In this document: positions 21,075 through 32,749 of the stretch, piece by piece
How the letters are laid out: each line of letters starts with the position of its first letter
Position numbering within the stretch: the stretch's first letter is position 1
Program-made: the position numbers and the translations under genes
Notes under the pieces: generated by a model
What the model was told of the DNA's origin: nothing
Database searches by the model: none
The model's input: the letters and a program-made list of their open reading frames with translations, nothing else
NCBI GenBank assembly: GCA_001683735.1
Contig: LUGG01000011.1
Coordinates: forward strand, 1,550,001-1,614,000
Length of the DNA: 64,000 nucleotides
Direction: 5' to 3'
From: Grifola frondosa
Lineage: Eukaryota > Basidiomycota > Agaricomycetes > Polyporales > Grifolaceae

Positions 21075-23195
21075 AGCTTGCCGGGCGCATACTTCCACCA
21101 TGAACGGTCCTGCCAATGATGGAGTGAACGCCTCGGTCATCCGCGGCTCCTCGTACCTCCTCCCATCTGCGGTTTCCTCTTTGAGAGGATAAAAGTCGAA
21201 GTAAGGTAGTATCCCCGCCCAGAAAGCAACAAACTCATATGCTACCAATTGTGCAGCAGGGCTGTAGGAGACGGTTAAGTATGTCGCAGTCAAAAGGGCA
21301 TTGGCGCGCACCAAAGGCGAGGACCCGCGCCAAAACCATTGAATTTCGGGGCAGTGGGTTTGACAAAATGGCACTCAGGATCAAGATGTCTTCCAGGATC
21401 GAACTCGTTCGCCGTCCGGCCCCACACCTAAACCAATCATGTTGGCTCAGTACACCAATTAATGCGCAACGCAACCTTACTGATTCACTCCGCATCATGT
21501 GGTAGTCGGACCAGAAGATGTAGTCTCCTTTATCAACCTTGACAGCTGGGAGATTTTGCTCTGGTAACGCAGGTAAGATGTCGTCGCACAAGGCAAGCCG
21601 TGCATTCTTCGGGAGACCAGGCCATAGTCAGATGGTCTCATAAAAGACGGCGAGGTGGACATGGTAACGCTGTTTAACAAGACATGTCACAGCCAGTACA
21701 CGGCATTCGTCAAAATAGGAGCGCGATGAGCACAACGACTGCTTGCGGCGAAATGGAATGCGCACCGAGAGGTCAGAATAGTCGAGTTCCTGTCCATATC
21801 TAGCGTTATCGATAGCCTCCGCCCGCATCCGGCCTATCCAAACTGGTGTCGACATCAACGCATGAAGTGCCCATGCCAGAGCATTCTGGTGTTGTCGCGT
21901 CCGGCGAACAACAATGTCACGAGCGTGTCTCGCACCAGGATTGGGTCATCGTACGTAGGGTCGTTAAGGAGCCAGGAGAGGTAGTCTGTCTGTATTCCCA
22001 TAGCTACGCTGTCTTTGAAAGCGGCCTGACGTTCGTGGACTATGGTCTCGACGTGTCGCCTAATCAGTGAGCGAGCACGATTGAATTGTGTCCTATCGCC
22101 GCTTATCTGTACAACACTCAGCGCAGTTTAATGGAGTGAGATGTTGGGCACTTGCTCTTTCCGTCCATGTCCAGAACGGATTAAACAGGCGACTGGGATA
22201 GCAGTTAATATAATCCACACGGCTCGGCATCGCAAACATGAATACTCACCTTGAAGAGATTCGGCTCAAAGCAAGCAGAGCATCTCGGAGGTTGTTCCGA
22301 TCGGTTCATACAGCTCACATCCGGGCCGAGTACATTGGTGTCCGTGTTGAGTGCCGATTTACAGAATATTGCCAAGGCAACACGCCCGGCAAGATCTGGG
22401 TCAAAGCACACATCAGACAATTTCCGACTATGAAGCAGCAATTGCACCATTCCAATCGACCGCAATGTGCTGATCGCTTGCGCTCGTCAGGAGAGAGCGA
22501 GTCATAGGCACGATCTAATATTGAATCAGAACACCATGGCATGGACGTCTCTTCTTCAAAGACTCACTTCATTCATGACACACGAGACATGCTCTGTGAA
22601 TGATTTCACGGTGAAGATAGGGCTGTAAAAAGAGTCAGCTTCAGAAAGTGCCGCTTTCTGAGAGTCAAAACGACTACACAACATTGTTTTGCGAGCGTGC
22701 CGCCATTCTGCTCCTTCGGACGCAACAGGAGTTCGTCTCCCCGGGAACTCGGCGAAGATCGCAACGGCTATGGGTCCCCTGCTGTACCTTTGCATGTCAG
22801 CTGAAATATGGCCAAGTCAAATATATAAGTACTTTAACGTGCTAGATGAGAATGTACAAACCTTGCTTCACGTATGCAAGCCACTCTGGCTTGTTGATGA
22901 TGATTCCGCGACCCCATGGCGCCATGGTGAACGTGCACACGGGACCGTAGCTGTCTTGCATGTGCTTGATCCATGCCAGAGTGTGCCTGCGAAATGGTAA
23001 GACCTCGAGCAGGTTACCTATCATAGGATAGCCCGTTGGCCCTGGAAGGTCATGTCGAGGCTGAGTACCAACATGTCGATCGGGATATGCTATGCAGAGC
23101 AGGATAAGGGAGAGGAAGAGCGTCCCTACGACAAGCATAATAGGGTCGGCAGTATTGATGAACGACATTCTGGGTTCTACGTAGAGAGTGGTCAC
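21075..23195 (-). pseudogene. Cytochrome P450 (GMC-linked), nearly complete
   Basis: Membrane-anchored monooxygenase. The start MSFINTADPIMLVVGTLFLS forms the signal anchor, followed by PGPTGYPMIGNLLE, WRHARKTM and PIFTVKSFTEHV (after an intron), the YETI of helix K at about 21645, ALPEQNLPAVKVDKGDYIFW, FDPGRHLDPECHF and the heme loop FGAGPRLC, whose Cys is restored by splicing a GTGCGC...CTACAG intron. The C-terminus is EAFTPSLAGPFMVEVCARQA, stop about 21075. The Arg of the invariant ExxR is TGA (ATC TGA CTA where RLWP is expected). Several middle exons (22200-22500) are hard to place. The domain style resembles the CYP52-like clan (inference). Confidence 0.8.
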
Positions 23196-23599
23196 ACTAA
23201 ACCGTGGGGTAAACGGACTCCGTACAGTCTCTTGTTCTTATCCCTTCCCTAGAATTGTATCAGCCGTCGGGCCAAGTCAATCTGTCATACTTTCAGGAAT
23301 CCTAAGTGTTCACACCTTTTCTTGCAACATGTGGAGCTGTCAGATTGATCTCGAGAAGTTATGCCATGATATTCCCATAGAATTCTCCCCTTCAGGTAAT
23401 GATAACTCTTCTTCAAAGGCTGTCCATCACAAACACACCTTGTGACACATCCAGTGGTCTATTATGATATATGAGTATCCGATCATGCGGACATGTGCAG
23501 GCCTGCTGCCGCCAGGACACATTCCTGGCAGGATTTGATTCGTGTCCATTAACCTTAATTCGGACAGGTGAGACTATTGGACTCCCAGCAAAGTGCATT

Positions 23600-23757
23600 G
23601 TCAAATGAGAGGAGAATACGAACATCAGGTTCTCAGGGCATCGCCGTGGGGGTCTGGGCGGTCTTCGACAAGAGGGTGAAAGAGTGGCCAAGACCAAACT
23701 GTCCAATGAGCTCGAGAGCAGCACGGCTCATACAACTGAGCATATCAGCTTCCTGGG
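23600..23757 (-). pseudogene. Fragment of a second P450 gene
   Basis: Minus-strand frame EADMLSCMSRAALELIGQFG and LGHSFTLLS resembles the R-ALELIGQ-GLGYSF segment before helix E/F of basidiomycete P450s. It is cut at 23760 by the CATCAGCAAAA terminus. It is not part of the neighbouring P450, which has its own N-terminus at 23195. Confidence 0.5.
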
Positions 23758-24639
23758 CCCATCAGCAAAACTCGATTCGGTCTGAGTTCGTCTGATTTCA
23801 TCTGATTTCGTCTGAATTTGTCTGGAATGTCTTAATTAAGACCCAAAAGATCTCACAGCAATATCAGACACTTAAGATGGGCCAGAACAAGGTACTGTAT
23901 TACTACATATCTACAGTTCAGACAAGTCCAGAGGCATCACAGAAGGCCCAGAGCCACCAGCTAATCAGACGAGAATTTCGGCACTCATTCCATAAGAATA
24001 TTAAGACAATCCAGACTGCCCAAAACAATAAGAACATCTTGATATTCTTCTTGTCACTCTGAGTTCTCTGATTCGAGACTATTCAGAACTCACAGACTGC
24101 GAAGAAATTCCACACGACACAGACGGTGTGCCAGAGGCGGACATACATATGTTCAAAAGGGTCCTCGGGAAGTATAGACAGAGGCTGGTTGGGGTATGCG
24201 TCCTGCTGGGGTGTGCGCACCGGCACCGGTGATCGTGGCCAAGCTATGCCCGCCTGTAGGAGCCACTGTGTGCAATCTGATCACGAGGCCATTGTGCCCA
24301 GTGGGAGGCACCGACGCACGCGTACATAGCCCACAGGAGTCGCATTCGTCCTCGGAGCTTGCGCAGCTGCATCTCACCCACAGCGCGGCCCTCTCCAGTA
24401 CCGGCGAGTTGCTCTTGTTTGTGCTCCGCTGTCGGCATCAAAGTCCGTGGGGCTCACGCCGCGGCTCAGTATCGCCGCATTGATGACGATGAAGCGCGGG
24501 TGGCAGCCTGCGCGCCTTCTTGCAGGTGCACGTAGGCTGCTGCGGGCGAGATAGCGGGCGAGATAGCGGCGAGATCTGGGCGGGGTGCACGAAGCTGGGG
24601 TATTGGCGGGCGTGGGCGGGTACTGCAGTGTCCGCTAAA

Positions 24640-25130
24640 TCATACACAGGGCCTCAGCGCCATGGCCTCTCTCAGACTCGTCACCACGAACGCATCAGCG
24701 ACAGTCAGGAGTGCGAGGTATTGGCTGAATGTAAGGTCCTGCATATGTAAGAATACCAGAGATTGGTATGTAAGAGTCGAAAGCGCGAGTTGAGGTGCGA
24801 CACGACGTCCGCGACGCCACCCTGGATCTTGTTCTCTTCCGTCGTCTGCAGTGCAACTTGGATCAGAACAACCTGATGCAGCCGCGAAGGTGGTCAGTAT
24901 GACATAACTGCATAGCATATAGTGCGCACTTTGCCTTGATATTCGGGGTATTTGTCGAGGAACGCCTTGAATGCTTGAATCTTGTCGCCCTCGGCATACA
25001 TGCTCACGATCGCATCCGCGAAGCGCTGGTTCACCGCGACGTACTTCTTGAACGACGTGCTCTCGTAGAATGCCTTCGTCTTCGGTGCGTCCGGCAAGCA
25101 CGGCCACAGCACCTGGTGGCGATCTGAGCA
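24640..25130 (-). pseudogene. Trehalose-6-phosphate synthase fragment
   Basis: Glycosyltransferase-20 family. LWPCLPDAPKTKAFYESTSF and KKYVAVNQRFADAIVSMYAE (about 24990-25110) match the UDP-glucose domain just after the LWP-HY site. Next comes IQAFKAFLDKYPEYQGKV, then STLTYQSLVFLHMQDLTFSQ and YLALLTVADAFVVTSLREAM (24650-24790), where the normal enzyme reads SLREGMNLT. The stretches between are deleted or out of frame. Trehalose synthesis would require a complete gene elsewhere. It lies within the CATCAGC-bounded segment. Confidence 0.8.
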
Positions 25131-25379
25131 GGGCAGGCGAGCGAGGCTTCCGGTGATTCACGGACTCTGTCAACATCTTCATATCTGGCCGTCAGCTCCT
25201 CCAGGCTGTGCCCAACACCTTCTCCCAGCCCATCCTTCGAGATTGATTGGGGGGCGGCAATGAGGGCACAACACATGATTATAGATAGAGACGAGTGACT
25301 TGCGCTCGTTGAGTGTGGAGGCGACATCTTGCATGTGCGCTCCGCGTGGAACAGCCGGGGATTGAGTCGTTTGGCGAGT

Positions 25380-26060
25380 TCAGCGCGACATCGGACCGTG
25401 GTTGGACTCATTGGGACGAGGACCGCACTCGAACGTGAACGCGAATGCAAACGCAAACGCGAACATGGATTGGACTAGAACATATGCACCCCGTGTGCAC
25501 GGGCGTTGCATGGATGTGTGGTGCCAGGTCTCAGGTCGGCGGACAGGTGACGATACGGAACGAGGAGAACGACAAAGATGTCGTGCACGCACGGAGGGTT
25601 TTGATCGTGCGGTCAGACGCGTCTAGGATGGGGTATGTGCAGGACGCGCATCAATCGACGGTCTGCGTGGAGGAGTTGAAAATGTGTGGATGCGGGTCGC
25701 ACGGAATGCTTGCCCGAATGACAGCTTTCAAGCTGTGTCAGTGGGGGAAAGGAAGAAGCCGGCCAATGAGGTGTCCGGGTTGCGTTCGGCGAGTTCAGCA
25801 TGACGTCTAATAACTCTACTTGTCGGGTTGAGGACTGCGCTCATCGAATGTGGACGGGGATGCGGGCTGGACTAGAACGAGCACACGGGATGTGCACGGC
25901 CGCAGGGTGAATGGCCGGTGCCGGGTCTTAGGAAGGCAGACAGGTGATGAACGGGAACGACGAGAATGACAGAGACGGTGCGCACGGGGCTGCTCGTCTA
26001 CAGCGCAGGACGCGGGGAGGTAAGATGCGTCTGCCTGGATATGCGCAAGGCGCGATATAA
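25380..26060 (+). repeat. Diverged direct duplication (25380-25660 and 25790-26060)
   Basis: Both halves carry GGACTAGAACxxxxxCACxxxGTGCACGG, GGTGCC(A/G)GGTCT, GACAGGTGA and ACGAGAA(C/T)GACA blocks in the same order. The first half also contains a hexanucleotide run AACGC(G/A)AATGC at 25437-25467. GC-rich with no recognised protein. Confidence 0.6.
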
Positions 26061-26674
26061 AATGGTGTGATGGCGGATGATATTAGAGCTAATACCTATG
26101 AGGGGTGCAGTGCGCAGGGCGGGCACATACGATGGGTGCGCGCGGGGTGTGAGCGCGGATGAGTCGGGCGGGCATGGGTGCAGGTACGAGCACAGGCACA
26201 GGCGTGCACTGCAGTGCAGTGGGGGCACAGACATGGAGCGGACGAGAGGTGGGTGTAAGGAACGCAGTGCGAGGCGTGGGCAACGGGCGCAGGCATGTAC
26301 GCTCGTAGGGATGCAGGGATGGCAGATGACCAGGTATTGGGTACTGAGTGAGGCCGGCTAACATCAACGAGACCGAGACCAGCAGCGGATAAATAATGGG
26401 AGGTCATGGAGACATGCTGAGAGCCAAGATACAACAGCGAGGCCATGAGGACTCAGGAGGAGGCGGTCGTGGAGGCAGAAACATGTAGGACATACTTAGT
26501 ATCGGAAGCAGCCACTGAACACAAGACTTGGAAGCGCGCATGTTGAACTTGAGTTGAACTTCGTTTGCTGCTCTCACGCTCTCACTCACCTTCAGCACAA
26601 GCTCTGGGCTCCATCGCACACTTGTTCTCTCCTCCACTCTCCCCACTTCTCATCACTGATCACTCTTCCCACTA

Positions 26675-28370
26675 GGTTGTTCCAGCGGCCTTAGCGGCAC
26701 TCATTGAGGGTGCTCCGCACGATGCACTCACGCTCACGGACGTTGCATACTCCAGCGCGGCGCGGCGCAAGCTCTTCTGGCACTGCGTGGTAGTCACTGG
26801 CTGCTCCACCATGGAGCCCCTCGGGAACCTGCACAATGCGCAGATCGCGGAGGTCATGCCACAGAAAGGCAGGGAGCAGGGGAAGGCGCTTTTTGTGTTC
26901 AGCGGGCAGGGCGGGCAGTACGTCGGGATGGCCGCAGAGCTGGGAGGAGAGGTGGATGTGAGAGCACGGAGGCGTTTCAGGCATTCCAGACTGTTCCAGA
27001 TCATGGTGTTCGTGCTCGAGCATGCGCTTGCGTCGCTTTGTGGGGCATGAAGCCCGATGCCATGGCGAGCCATAGGTGTTTTCTACTTTTTTTGGACTTG
27101 GGATAAGGTAGCTTGTTGATGACACAGTCTTGGCGAGTACGCGGCCCTGGTCACCGTCGGGGTGCTGAAACCGGATGATGTGCTATGGCTGGTTGCTGTG
27201 CGCGGCCCCGAATTCACGACTAGGTCACAGCATGCATCGAGATCAGTCCGCACCCCAGGACATTCCCGATGCTACGCTGCCTCCAGGGATGCACGGGCAC
27301 ACCCCTGCTCCTCCCCTCGCTACGCATGGATACCTCCGACTTCGCCGTGCTTTGTGCTGCCCTAGCTGGACTATACGCGCTCCCCGTTGCCAATGATATC
27401 GCGTGGCACAAGGTCTCTTAAATGCCCTCGCGTCTGTCTCGTGGACCTCCCGCTGTATCCTTTTGCTGGCATGTGCTATTGGGTGACCTTCGAGGAGAAC
27501 GCCCGCTGCTGCCGCGCTCGCTTCGACACTCCCCAACCCCGCTTTTCGCTGCTTAACTCCTGTGTTGGCTTGCCTTCTGCGGAGGGCGTCGACGGTGTGT
27601 TCGAGACGCCTTTCAGCCTCCTTGCAGACCTAGTCGAAGGCCATAACATATCTGGCTTCGCGTTGTGCCCAGCCTCGGTTTACCACGGACTCGCAGCGGC
27701 CGGCGCACAGCTCACGCTTGAGCACCTCGCGCGCATGCCAGCGGACGTTGTGCTCGACCTTGCCGGGATCACCTACTCGAACTCCCTCGTCTACTCTCCA
27801 GATGTCGCAAGCACGGTACGCACGGACATCACACTCAACGCATCTGGCGAGATGCTTACACATTTACCATCAGCTTGTACACTACAGGCAGCGAACGCCA
27901 ACCGTACTGCACAGGCGTCTTCGACGTCAGAGGCAGCTCGGAGCGTGCATCGAAGCTTACGCTTGCGAGCACGATGGTCCAGTCGCCGGCAGGCCGTGCT
28001 CAACTCCCGCGCTGCGGAAATATTCTACACGTGCGCAGCGTACGACCTCGTCTTCTCGCGCATCGTTGCCTACTCACCAATCTTCCGCAGCATGAAGTCT
28101 ATCGCTATCTAGGCAAATGGCATCGATGCGTACGCGGTTGTGCAGCTGCCTGCGGCCGCTTCTAAGGGTGCATATGTCATTCACCGATCTCCATGGACAC
28201 GCTGCTCTATGTTGCGGGCTCCGTTATCAACTGCAATGCCGGCGTGAACGAGGCATTCATCTGCGCGGGACTACGACGTACTTAGGCAGCCGCTTGTATC
28301 ACGCCGTCGGACACAAACATACCGTGGCTAACAGGCGGCGGCACGTACGTGTTGGAGCACTTTGTGCTGT
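26675..28370 (+). pseudogene. Polyketide synthase fragment (acyltransferase start plus product-template/dehydratase-like domain)
   Basis: DALTLTDVAYSSAARRKLFW and VLFVFSGQGGQYVGMAAEL-like sequence (about 26720-26945) are the KS-AT linker and the beginning of an AT domain. LGEYAALVTVGVLKPDDVLW (about 27131) follows the normal GHS active-site turn, whose Ser is lost. After a gap, FSLLADLVEGHNISGFALCP and ASVYHGLAAAGAQLTLEHLA (27620-27730) carry the hot-dog-fold His of a product-template or dehydratase domain. YSPIFRSMKSIAI precedes a stop, and MDTLLYVAGSVINCNAGVNE (about 28193) is the second hot-dog. The architecture resembles non-reducing fungal PKSs. Frames shift repeatedly. KS, ACP and TE are absent. 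Confidence 0.8.
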
Positions 28371-28660
28371 TCAGACATTATGTACAAGTAGCCAAATTAT
28401 AATCTAGGCAATCTGTAAGCTCTGAGAGTCTGTAAATAAATCTTGAGGCTCTATTCCATCTGAAATCTGAGCTGTGTCTGGATATTCTTATTGTTCTGAA
28501 GCTCTGAAGCTTCTGCTGAAGACCATCAAGAGGCTTCAGAGCTTTCAGACGACAAGGGCTTATGAAACCTCTGTTATGTCTGGAATGGTCTGGTGGTTCA
28601 GACACTCAGATGAAACAGAGTCATTCAGAGGAAATCAGAGTGTTTCGAGTTTTGCTGATG

Positions 28661-29523
28661 GGAGTCGTAATGAACTCGGGACTCAATAGCATCTATTGTC
28701 GTTGCATCAGTGGCGGTTACGGTGTATCGTCTCAAATGACTGACCTTATGACATACTTCGTCGGCGTCACGGATTGCAAATGCTTCACTAAGAATACAGG
28801 GTTCAGGAGCTTGCGTTGCCTGCGGTGCTGTGCACCTGATTTAAAACGGGCTGAACATATATCTATGCGTAGTATATTTTATGATGTAACAAACCCATTG
28901 TACCCAAAAGTCCCGGTCCGAAGAGGTTGTGAAGGCTCCGGTAATCAGCTCAGTATTCTGACGAACCGTGTGAACACAACTTAACTTCACAAATAGCGAA
29001 GATTTCTCGAAAAGGTTCTGCTGCTTGGGAACAATTTGGTGCAGCAAGTTGGAATCATATATGTATAAGATCCTTTGCTGAAAAAGACTGAGGAAACATA
29101 AGGAGGGAGATATGAAAGCTCACTCCAAGCAGCCCACAAATCGTGAATACTGAGCCATATCTTTCGGCCATTTCTTTGTGAAACGTCAGCGCACCCGGCT
29201 GAAGTAACTGCTGCAAATGGCCTAAAGTATACTTTACACAGGGGCCCCGAGTTCGATCGTGGGTAGTGCATTTATCTTTTTGATTATTTTTGAGTAGTAG
29301 TTATCACGAAACTACTCCGCTCGGTGACTCAAAAGAAACCCATACAGAGAAGCGCTCAGCGTTCATCTAAAAAGAAGCCTCGGGACTGCCTCACTTCTAG
29401 TCGCAACCTTCAACATCCCAATGCTTCTCAATCTGATTCTTCCACGCTGTCGCACACACAGTAATACCCGTGTGTTCATGTCAGAGCATCTCTTGGCCCT
29501 CACAAGCCCCGTTCTCATACTTC
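28661..29523. other. Spacer between the two CATCAGC-bounded segments
   Basis: No gene recognised. A GAGTTCGATCG stretch at about 29248 resembles a Pol III B box, but I see no matching A box upstream. It may contain remnants of the P450 cut at 23757. Confidence 0.4.
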
Positions 29524-29994
29524 CATCAGCAAAATGCGGATATGTCTAATTTCATCTTAAATTGTCTGAATATATCTGAGACATCTTAAATTAAGATCAG
29601 TGAGATATACAGAGCTGTCAGACAATCAAGATAGTCCAGACAAAAAATTATTAGACAATCTCAGAGTATTAAGAGACCTCAAAGAGCACTCATAGCGGCC
29701 AGAGAATTTCCGGTACTTGTTGGTTTAAATATTTCTTGGCCATCTTGTTGATCTTAGCAACTTAGTTAACACTCATTTTCGTCTGTATCCTCTCAATTGT
29801 CTTGACTTCGACCATGCAGACCCAGAAGACCTCACAGACCATTAAGAAAAGGTACTTGCCCATTTGCGCTCCCGCTGCTGGACATCTTTGAAGGTTCCGC
29901 TCGAGCCCCTCCACAACTACTTGCGCATGAACCAAGCATCCGCGAACTGATCCCCACAGCCCCGTTAGACCCAGTGCCTGATGCCATACACGGC

Positions 29995-30185
29995 AGGCTG
30001 CAGACCTCAGCCGGGACGTCATCACTGCGGGCGACTTCAACAGCATCCCAGGCATGCTCCCCATGTCCCTCATCGTGGACCACGTGGGGCTGGCGGATGC
30101 GTGGGCTACTGTCCGCATGCGCAGGGCCCCCATGAATGCAATCCGCATGTTCGACGTGACGGCGGACTCTTCGCGAACTCCTAGG
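29995..30185 (+). pseudogene. Inositol-phosphosphingolipid phospholipase C (ISC1-like) fragment
   Basis: RDVITAGDFNSIPGMLPMSL followed by IVDHVGLADAWATV is the GDFNS-P active-site block of the endonuclease/exonuclease/phosphatase fold as found in fungal ISC1 proteins. APMNAIRMFDVTADS then matches the next conserved stretch. Only about 60 codons remain. It is oriented opposite to the adjacent TPP-enzyme fragment. Confidence 0.7.
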
Positions 30186-30299
30186 CATTCACGAGCTGGT
30201 GTGACTTGTGGTTGTGGGTCCCTGGCCACTGCCCTTCATGAACAGCTGCACGGGACGGTGAGTGCAGGTCGGGGTGGGAGAACTGGGGACATACATGCG

Positions 30300-31800
30300 T
30301 GTTCAATAGCTGGACCTGCCTGAGGACCAGGCACTTCGTTCATCCAAAGCACTCGCCGTCCGCCACTCGGCATCCCCGCGCACACCGCATTCCGTAGGGT
30401 TGCAAGGACATACGGCGCCCATGCGGTTGCCCCGTCTGGGGCGAGTGCGGTCTCTATTGTGCTTAGCTCCTGCACAAGGTAATGATGCAGAGCTACGAAC
30501 ATTTGGGTCCGCCCCGCGATGCGTGCCTGCATCTCGGCTGATGGCGCACCCACGGCGCCCAGCAATTGGCCGATTGCAACCTCCGCGTCTACCTGGCAGA
30601 GCATCTCCACGTCGATGTGGGACCAGCCGAACGTGCGCTTGAGCGGGTCTGTATCGAGAACAAAGACGCACGCACCTTCACGCGGAGTGTTACCCATGCT
30701 GTCGACCCACGGGATGTCCGCGTCGAGGATGAGCACGACATCTGCCTCTGGGAGGAACTTGTTCTTGCCTCCGAAAGAAGAACCAATGAACATGGGATGA
30801 GTGGACGGCACGCAGAGCGAGGAGGGACATGAGGTGTGCACTCCGATGGCAAGGGTGGTGGACAGCTCGGCGAGCAGAGAGAATGTGCCTGGGTTGTGTC
30901 CAGTATTGGCAGTGATGATCAGAGGAAACTCCGCGTTGAGAAGCGCAGAGGTAAGGGTGTCTACAGCTGCTCCATGAAAGTCATTTAGAACGTTGACACT
31001 ATTTGTGATGAAAAAACAGAGCGCACCTTGAGGAGATAGCCCACCTCCAGTGACTGATGGCCATTTCACCTTATCAAGCGCTTCTTCGACCGCGGACGGA
31101 TCCACCTCTTCGTCTGTGACCTCCCGTCGTGCCCATAGATACACAGGGCCTTTTGGATGGCTTGTTGCACTGTATAGACATAAATGCTCATCAGGTAATC
31201 TTACAGCAGCGACAAACACATACATCTGCAATGCTCGCATGGCGACCTTGGCAGCATTCTTCCCACTTTGTATCTGAGCCGTGAACCGCATGTACTGCCG
31301 GACGATCGCAGGCTGGTCGGGAACATCTGGAGAAAGGCATCAATCAGTCGCTGGTGTGACCCTCCATGCTTGTTCGCAACTTGAGACGAGACTCACCCTG
31401 GAGCCACATGATCCACTCGTTCTTCGAGCCTCGCAGCTCCCCATTCGCCGTGAATGGCGAGCCTCCTGCGAAGATGAGAACTGGGACCTGGCCTCTATCC
31501 GCGTTATGCATAAACCACTCCCCAGTGACAACGTCGATCAGTGAGCCGTTCAGTGAGTATAAGTGGATAGTGGCAGCGAGGATGGGGAAGTAGGAAATGA
31601 TTACCAGGCCTGCTTCCAGTGTGCCGCTTTAACACCTCGTTCAGTACATTCGCATGACCAATGACAAAGCGCACGCACCTGTAGAAGAACTTTGCATATG
31701 GGAGCCTTTTGTGGACCACGGCACGGATGTGCTCGTACTCTGCGAAGACCTAAAGCTCTTGGAGGGTAATGACATATTCGTCGGCCGTTCACCTTCATTG
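30300..31800 (-). pseudogene. Thiamine-pyrophosphate enzyme (acetolactate synthase/decarboxylase-like), truncated
   Basis: The N-terminal TPP-binding domain is represented by NADRGQVPVLIFAGGSPFTA and NGELRGSKNEWIMWLQG (about 31390-31520). The linker is MRFTAQIQSGKNAAKVAMRA, with an in-frame GTATGT...ACAG intron before SHPKGPVYLWARREVTDEEV. The central domain runs through FPLIITANTGHNPGTFSLLA, SSFGGKNKFLPEADVVLILD and DTDPLKRTFGWSHIDVEMLC (30620-30930). The C-terminal cofactor domain with the GDGS motif is missing: after about 30330 the homology stops and the ISC1 fragment of opposite polarity begins. The substrate is not predictable. Confidence 0.82.
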
Positions 31801-31974
31801 CCTCTTTCAAGAACTTCTAGCTGAATACATCAGAGAGGTTGTGTGGTCGACGTCGACGTGCCCGATTGAGAGCCAAGACATGATAGTGAGGCCGTGGAGA
31901 GGAGGTGGTCATCCAAAAGCTGCCATCTAAGTCTGAAGCGCCCAAGTTCAACTTCACTTGCTCTCACGCTATCA

Positions 31975-32606
31975 CCTCATTGACTTTGTTTCGTCCTCGA
32001 CATCAGTCTATCCTTCTGGCGACACCATCCTCTCCATTCTAGAAGCATGCTTTCATGCAGAATTACCTTACACCAGAGTCGGTGCATCAAACCTCGTTGC
32101 CGCTAATTTGTACAAGGCATTGGCCAATGTTAACGACACCGGCGCAAAGGAGTACGAGGAGAGACGTCACAAGGATACTAGCTTTCCGTTACCTGGGACT
32201 TCGCCTCGACCACTGCATCTATATGACATTGTTACGAGGGTATACCTACTTATGAGAAGGTGAGAAGGAGGAATGAATCGCAGGCAGTGGTGTTCCGGTG
32301 AGTGCTCGGCGACAACGTGTGCGGCGGTCGAGTGCGTCAAAAGCCTCGGTAACACTGTCACGTGCACGATCACCGTGCACCACCTCGCGCTCACTGTCGA
32401 CGACTGGGTGGGCCAGGCGTGGAACTTCTGCAAGCCTGTCGGGTGCTCCTGATTTAGCGTCAGTGTACTTTAGAGGTCCGGCACCTTTAGTTTCGGCTCA
32501 AAACCGGACTAGTTTCGATAAGTTCTGCATTAACCTCTCCGACGAACTCCTTCACTCATACGTGCTGCAGGACACTTTCGAGGATGCGGTCGGATACAAT
32601 AGTCAG
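31975..32606 (+). pseudogene. Chitin synthase with myosin-like motor domain, fragment
   Basis: TILSILEACFHAELPYTRVG, ASNLVAANLYKALANVNDTG and AKEYEERRHKDTSFPLPG, then YDIVTRVYLLMRRR-ESQAVVFR (about 32010-32300), match the start of the motor domain of class V/VII-type fungal chitin synthases; the P-loop that should follow is gone. A second block, NRTSFDKFCINLSDELLHSY then VLQDTFEDAVGYNS (about 32500-32606), is the later FEQFCIN-like motor segment. The chitin-synthase catalytic domain is absent. The gap between the blocks contains an unassigned frame (VTCTITVHHLALTVDDWVGQ). Confidence 0.72.
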
Positions 32607-32695
32607 CTCACGGCAACAGCGGCAGGCCTCGTCGTGATCCTGTATGACCACCTCCTGACGCTGTCCGACAAGGCTGTGCCGATTTGGAGCATGTC
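32607..32695 (+). pseudogene. DUF6533 N-terminal exon fragment
   Basis: AAGLVVILYDHLLTLSDKAV followed by PIW matches the first helix of DUF6533 proteins (YDxxLTLxDEVxxxW). It is fused directly after the chitin-synthase fragment, in the same open frame, and directly before the ABC-transporter fragment. Confidence 0.6.
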
Positions 32696-32749
32696 AGCGT
32701 CCTTCACCTTCCTCACAAAGAGAGCGCGCACGACGAGGAGAAGGCGGGG

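Larger units (their letters stand above)
23760..28660. mobile_element. 4.9-kb segment bounded by inverted CATCAGCAAAA termini, carrying gene fragments
   Basis: The left end CATCAGCAAAACTCGATTCG is followed by repeated GTCTGA(A/T)TT(C/T)(A/G) units and a CTTAATTAAG palindrome. The right end is GAGTTTTGCTGATG preceded by TCTGA/TCAGA-rich subterminal sequence (28390-28650). Inside are a minus-strand trehalose-phosphate synthase fragment and a plus-strand polyketide synthase fragment, unrelated genes in opposite orientation. No transposase was seen. The flanks (GCC left, GGG right) do not form a target duplication, so the two ends may belong to a rearranged or composite insertion. Confidence 0.55.

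Noticed and set aside
29240..29280. B-box-like GAGTTCGATCG before a T run, possible SINE or tRNA
   Set aside because: No A box at the right distance and no cloverleaf.
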